NCBI GenBank assembly: GCA_032718475.1
Contig: JAUCBJ010003150.1
Span: 1 to 37,500, forward strand
Source of the DNA: Nemertoderma westbladi
Taxonomy: Eukaryota; Xenacoelomorpha; Nemertodermatida; Nemertodermatidae
Length of the DNA: 37,500 bases
Direction: 5' to 3'
The notes beneath the pieces are model-generated. The model was not told where the DNA came from. It saw only the letters and a list, made by a program, of their open reading frames with translations, and made no database searches. Shown in pieces: positions 33,140 through 37,500 of this stretch (position 1 is the first letter of the stretch; each line of letters starts with the position of its first letter). The position numbers and the translations under genes were made by a program.

Positions 33140-34035
33140 TTTAGCCCCACACTTAGCACACTTAACGTCTAAATAGCACGTCTTCCTCTGATGTCCTCTC
33201 CTCAAACAATTGTAACATAACCAGAAGTTCGCCCATCTCCCACCGCCCTTCCTCCATCCACTCTACCACTGGTGCGGGAGTCGCCAACGGAGTGGCTGTC
33301 TCTAGTGGATGGCCCATCGGTGCGACGAGGGACATTCCCAGTCCAAATGATTTGCGCTCTCCTAGTTTAACGCCAATCTTGGATTCTAGGATTTGACTAC
33401 TTGTTAAGGGAGGATGGGTACTTTCTAAAGGAAATCTAGAATCAGGTTCTATCAGTAAAGGAGTCTCCACTATTGGAGTAGACTTAACAACAGGCCTAAT
33501 TATTTCAGGCTCGCCTAAGATGGTGGGAAGCCTATCAGATTGAACTACCTGGATTATTAACTCTCCAGACTTCAAATCCATGCTAGCCAACTCTCTTCTC
33601 ACTGGGACCGGGGGGGGGGGGGGCAAGTTAGGAGACTTGCGTCCTATGGGAGCTTGTCTACGTCCATTCGAATTGGATTTGTAACTCCTACATTCTGATT
33701 CTGTCATAGTACCTTCATCCGTGGAGGTAATAAATCCATGTCTTTTAGGAGTTGATCGACTTCTGATTTGCATCTGAGCTGCTTCTCTTTGTTTACTCAG
33801 TAGGTCTTGTCTCACTTGGATAGTTTCTAATTCTAGTTGGGCTAACGCTTCTGTGGCCTTTGTTTCCCTTTGGGCTTTGGCTTCAACTGCCATTCTTTCG
33901 GCTTCAGCTGCTGCAGCCTTTCTTTCTAAGTTCTGATTGGCTGCTTCACTACGTGCGTATAGTCCAGCTAGACGTCTTCTTAACTCTTGATCTCCTATGA
34001 ATTGTTGGTAATCTGACAAATAGGTGCTTCGGCAG
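33140..34035 (-). pseudogene. BEL/Pao Gag, coiled-coil, proline tract and zinc knuckle
   Basis: Frame from about 34035 to 33162. It has a long charged Ala/Glu-rich coiled coil (ERKAAAAEAERMAVEAKAQ), then PPPPPPVP encoded by a 14-base homopolymer at 33610-33623, then Pro/Thr-rich linker. In a different phase, at 33217-33176, lies CYNCLRRGHQRKTC, a perfect C-x2-C-x4-H-x4-C knuckle followed by CAKCGAKH. The long frame ends about 15 bases beyond the knuckle, so a frameshift lies somewhere before it. The homopolymer may be one source of phase change. Confidence 0.7.
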
Positions 34036-34750
34036 GATAGGAAAAAACAGTGTCAGTGGATTCCCCGTAAACAAGTTGATCCACCAACTGCGCTTTCCAA
34101 GTGGTCGTTCCCTGAACTCGATCTCCCACTCGTTGAAACCAAGTTTTCACTGCCACCTGCAGCGAGGTATCTTGACTCCTCTTCGAGGCTTCAATGAATG
34201 CTGACAGAATTAATCTAATCCGTAGGATTTGTTCCCTCACTTGATACAAAAGCTGTCCATGTTCCTGAGGTTCTAACTGTCCTCTGAATAGTTGAGTTTC
34301 CAATCTCCCCAAGGAGTTAAAGAATACCCTGGACATATCCAGCTGCTGACCTCTTCCACACAGCAGGATCTCGGGTGTATCTAACCACGCCCAGCTGATG
34401 TAGGTCTTCCCAGGAAACCTCAGTTCTCCCATTCCTTGACCGACCTCGGAGGGTGTTAATTCCTCGGTGATGGAGCTACGATCACTAGCTTGATTCGTGA
34501 TTGTATCGTTTTCAGTTCGACCTTGCTGTTCTGCAGCAGCCGCCTGATCTCGTTTCACCTGGGCCCTAGTTCATATAATGGACCTATGGTGTTCTACTAA
34601 CTTAGGTTCTGTTATAGCTATCTCAGGAATAGCTTTTCTTACGGTAGGTGGTTTCCTAGACCTCACTCGGGTCTTGACTAGACTGCTATCTGGTTCACAG
34701 ACTGTCTGTTCTAAGATGCTATCTGACAGTGTCGGTTTAGGATCAGACAT
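33995..34750 (-). pseudogene. BEL/Pao Gag, N-terminal part, one in-frame stop
   Basis: Frame opens with ATG at 34750 (MSDPKPTLSDSILEQ), meets a TGA at 34573-34571 after about 59 codons, and continues in the same frame to 33995. The later part is Gln- and Leu-rich with helical segments (QLLYQVREQILRIRLILSAF, then TWFQRVGDRVQG). It should correspond to the matrix/capsid region by position. The TGA may come from a CGA by C-to-T decay. The frame closes at a TAG near 33995, where the next segment is read in another phase. Confidence 0.6.
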
Positions 34751-34792
34751 ATTTTCTAGATCGTAACTAGATGTCTATTACTATAACACGAA

Positions 34793-35334
34793 GTGGGGAC
34801 TTCGCGCAGCACGAAGTTGGCGAAGCCTTAGCGAATTGACACTGTTAGGGGGTGGGTCAATTTATGAAAATAGTTGTCGTCGTTAGTTGTTTTCACTTTC
34901 AGACCTTTGGCCCTCTAGCGGCAGACTGGAGAACTGCAGATGGATTCGCCTCCTTTGAAAGTCACAGCTAATGGTCTAATACATATCTGCCAAGTTTCAG
35001 CTTAAACGGATTAAAAGCAAAGAAATGGGAGGGCATTTAATGTTTAGACATGTGGCCCTCTAGCGGGAGACCATTGCACTGATGGTGTCTGAAAGTCTCT
35101 CAAAAATCTCAACTTTTGCTCATATTGATACCTACAAATTTTCAACTTGGCAGCTTTAAATCCGACAAAGTTATTAGCATGTCAAAATCGTAACGACGAC
35201 GACGACGACAACGACGACGACGACAACGACGACGACGACGACAACGACGACGACGACAACTATTTGCATAAATTGACCCACCCCCTAACAGTGTCAATTC
35301 GCTAAGGCTCCGCCAACTTCGTGGCTCGCCCCAC
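34793..35334. mobile_element. Foldback/MITE-like element with about 80-bp terminal inverted repeats
   Basis: The left arm (34793-34885) and right arm (35252-35334) are inverted copies. Over about 72 bases, from ACGAAGTTGGCG to AGTTGTCGTCG, only two bases differ. The outermost GTGGGG/CCCCAC also matches, with a 5-base indel between. The interior has a duplicated GGCCCTCTAGCGG (about 34909 and 35053) and a (CGA/ACA)n trinucleotide tract at 35192-35260 present in the right arm only. There is no coding capacity. Exact ends and target duplication are uncertain (AACA occurs on both sides but not as a clean duplication). High arm identity suggests it is younger than the neighbouring retrotransposon. 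Confidence 0.8.
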
Positions 35335-36572
35335 AACAGATAACAGTAAGTCCAATAACCAGTATCAAGTGTCAGTCCTATAGTTACTAATTATTGCTAC
35401 TCTATATAATATGGATAGTAGCAATTATTTAATACCAGTATACACTATATATAGTATATATAACAGTATTACAGAAGACTGATATAAATCACTGAGTACC
35501 AGTATACCAGTATATGTGTCCAGCCTAAATTATATAAATATATAATAAGCTTACTGTAGGTACCGGTATTACCAATAATTCAATGATAGCTGATTATATC
35601 AGATTATAGGAATTATTTTCTTTGCTATATGCTGAAGTTAAGCAATAGGCTTAGCAAATATAAAGATCTAAAGGGTGTATAACAGGCCTACGAGCTTATA
35701 AATCTGATTAAATTGAATTGATAATATAAGATATATATATATACCCGTAGTGGGTTTAATCAATATTGAAATAGATGTTATTATTTCTAAGTTCAAAAGT
35801 CACAATACTGATGGTTAACACTCCTAAAGGAGAGTTACTAGACACTAAATACGAATATTTCTACTGACTAAGTTACTTATCACTACTAAATTACTTAAGT
35901 ATATACGATGGGTTGATATTACACAATCTCTAAATAAACAATAAACAAAAGTTACACAAACAATTTTAAGGGTAATTTTACAACACTGTGTGTACTGTAG
36001 AATTTTGAAACCAATAAAGTAGCATCCAATAATTCGCGTTGTCCAGATAAGGAAATGCCACCGTCTGACGTTTTATAGTCTACAATATAAACAAACGTAC
36101 CCGGAGTGTCCTATACCTAGAAGTTAATTATCGTAGCCTAACCTAACGGACCTATTAACCACTTTACAACACAAAAATACTGCGTACACACTAAATTAAA
36201 TTTCAGGAAAGTGTTGTACTCTAAACCCTAGATTAGATACTAGTACTTAGACAACATATAACTCGCAGTTAAATATACTTGAACAGCTAAAAGAACAACA
36301 GCATCTGCCGGAGTGACCAGAGTATTTAGTCTTATTCATGTAATGATGAATGTATGTAATGATGACAGTATGAATGTAATTCATACTGTAATTCACCTCA
36401 AACCCAACGACAATCAGACAACAATTTAGCCTACGAGTTACTTCTACAATCTGAGCAGGATTACACAGGGTACACACCTTCTGCTCAATACTACACTTAC
36501 ACATAAACAAAGCTGACAGAAATATGTAAACCATAAATGAAATAAGGGGTGTACTGTACAGGCCCTAGTCTC
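35335..36572. other. AT-rich region, no gene supported
   Basis: Low-complexity AT-rich DNA with TA-rich palindromic patches (about 35440-35465), a short TA microsatellite (about 35729-35740) and, at 36365-36389, a perfect hairpin ACAGTATGAAT-GTA-ATTCATACTGT with an 11-bp stem and a 3-base loop. It could include the retrotransposon's missing 5' LTR, but no matching LTR copy exists downstream to prove it. Confidence 0.5.
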
Positions 36573-36700
36573 TTAACCCGCCAAAGACCGTTTGATTCAG
36601 GTTACACCCAGGACCGTTTGGGTCAAATTGACCCACGGTATATTATTGATAATATTATCAATCAAAATGACCAACAGTGAGGTTTTATCAGTGTGGAAAC
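36573..36700 (+). mobile_element. Probable piggyBac-like transposon terminus
   Basis: At 36573 TTAA is followed by CCCGCCAAAGACCGTTTG. piggyBac elements insert at TTAA and start with CCC or a near variant. A subterminal GACCGTTTG repeat follows (36586 and 36612), ending in the 15-base palindrome GGGTCAAATTGACCC, a word I associate with piggyBac-type ends. No opposite end (GGGTTAA) is visible to the right, so the element is truncated, runs past the window, or this is a solo end. Confidence 0.5.
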
Positions 36701-36756
36701 TTATTTGCGACTTACGGGCAAGTTACTTAGGCTATTTACATCCGATTTGTTTCAAT

Positions 36757-36960
36757 AACGAGCGTAGCGAGTGACACAACGAAACGAGGGTTTCTCATTT
36801 TGTTCATATATGAACTGTACATAGAAATGTTGACAACTCCACCTGAACAAGCGTGTGTATCAATATGAGTTTCATAATATCATTCTACATGAAACTCTAC
36901 ATGGAACGTTTACATGAAACTGGGATTGATTAACGAGCGAAGCGAGTGACACAAAAACCG
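36757..36960 (+). repeat. Repeated TAACGAGCG(T/A)AGCGAGTGACACAA motif
   Basis: TAACGAGCGTAGCGAGTGAC at 36757 and TAACGAGCGAAGCGAGTGAC at 36931 differ at one base. Both continue ACAA. Between them ACATGAAACT occurs twice (about 36887 and 36911). GAGCG and GCGAG mirror each other. It may be internal sequence of the piggyBac-like element. Confidence 0.7.
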
Positions 36961-37500
36961 AGTCCACTTTAATTGAATAATTATTCGCAAACAATGGGAA
37001 AACATTTGAGTGGCGCTGATTAAAGGCTAAACAACTGCGACAAATGATAATCTCTGATAGCACCTTACTCTTACTATCACCCATCTGATATACATTTACA
37101 TATACTTGTATAGAAGAATTCTAGAGATAATCTTATTTGTTTCCCAAATAAATAGTGAAGTAAATATATCATAAATATGTTACTACTAAAGCTACGGGAC
37201 CTAAACACTACAGGACCTACTGCTACCGACCTAACTCAGTAACTGCCTAAAGTATACCGATTTGGACCTATTTATTATTGAGAGGTAAGCAGAAGGGAAC
37301 ATTAGTAACAATTGCTTGGCTCAAATTACAGTGGTCTGTATGATATTTATGCTGTTTCATAACCCCAACGTAAACGAGCTAAATTTCTCCTTATACATGA
37401 GTAAAATTGGTAACAGTCGGCAAATTAACGTGTTTCCTTATTATTGTCAGTGAAGTGAGTGCGAGTGAATAATTCTACATTCCTAAAGAATATAAATCAT
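36961..37500. other. AT-rich sequence to the window end, no gene supported
   Basis: I see no convincing reading frame, RNA gene or repeat unit in this stretch. Confidence 0.45.

Larger units (their letters stand above)
30581..34750 (-). mobile_element. Decayed BEL/Pao-type LTR retrotransposon (Gag to RNase H)
   Basis: On the minus strand the order is Gag, CCHC knuckle, aspartic protease, reverse transcriptase, RNase H. This order and the RT and RNase H signatures (YMDD; GLKWD; QWRHCPGTINPADIASRG; GPEFL) are those of BEL/Pao elements. Stops and frameshifts in every domain show it is inactive. No integrase signature (HHCC or DDE) follows, and I found no pair of direct LTRs within the window. 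The Gag start lies only 43 bases from the foldback element at 34793, which may have displaced or replaced the leader and the 5' LTR. Confidence 0.85.

Noticed and set aside
34578-34766. Plus-strand 62-residue frame near 34.6 kb
   Set aside because: It is the opposite strand of the BEL/Pao Gag N-terminus, which has the better coding pattern.
35142-35336. Minus-strand Arg/Cys-rich frame
   Set aside because: It is the foldback element's CGA-type trinucleotide tract plus its inverted repeat read as protein.
34783-35345. ATAACA on both sides of the foldback element as a target-site duplication
   Set aside because: The two copies are not adjacent to the matching ends of the arms, so they do not behave as a duplication made by insertion.
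36247-36534. Minus-strand 95-residue Cys-rich frame
   Set aside because: Irregular composition in AT-rich DNA, no recognised spacing of cysteines, no splice or start context.
27430-36572. Long terminal repeats for the BEL/Pao element
   Set aside because: I looked for matching direct repeats between the 27.0-27.4 kb and 35.3-36.5 kb flanks and saw none by eye. A self-alignment would be needed to exclude diverged LTRs.

Overview
This window is non-coding-rich animal (metazoan) DNA. Three things point that way: an intron-split gene for the OTU-family deubiquitinase YOD1/OTU1, a decayed BEL/Pao-type LTR retrotransposon (a superfamily known from animals), and many foldback or MITE-like elements, minisatellites and long G or C homopolymers. 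The species cannot be fixed. Frequent TAGGCCTA and ACCGGTA words and AT-rich flanks would fit a marine invertebrate, but that is only an impression.

Layout. 1-4.2 kb: a two-exon YOD1-like gene on the minus strand; its 3.3 kb intron holds a nested inverted-repeat element and a poly-C tract. 4.2-8.6 kb: intergenic DNA with a palindrome-rich stretch, three separate minisatellites (22, 19 and 38 bp units), copies of a dispersed repeat and several G/C homopolymers. 8.6-26.56 kb: one uninterrupted array of a 50-bp unit, about 360 copies, all in the same orientation, with nested higher-order duplications of about 248 bp, 850 bp, 1.15 kb and 3.1 kb. It is nearly half of the window and its dominant feature. 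26.56-27.4 kb: single-copy AT-rich flank with one possible small exon exactly at the array edge and a pyrimidine-rich degenerate repeat.

27.4-30.56 kb (minus strand): broken reading frames that I do not recognise, with a CCHC zinc knuckle and other Cys/His clusters; possibly the Gag-like part of a second element. 30.58-34.75 kb (minus strand): a decayed BEL/Pao element reading Gag, zinc knuckle, aspartic protease (DSGST), reverse transcriptase (YMDD) and RNase H, interrupted by stops and frameshifts. No integrase is seen; the sequence changes at a 19-G tract. 34.79-35.33 kb: a 540-bp foldback element with about 80-bp terminal inverted repeats and a CGA-type trinucleotide tract in one arm. 35.3-37.5 kb: AT-rich DNA with a perfect 11-bp hairpin, a probable piggyBac-like terminus starting at a TTAA, and a repeated GAGCG-N2-GCGAG motif.

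The only apparently intact gene is YOD1. Everything else is repeat or mobile DNA. The best candidate for something undescribed is the hierarchical 50-bp satellite with its centre/edge variant structure, followed by the unidentified zinc-knuckle module at 27.4-30.6 kb.
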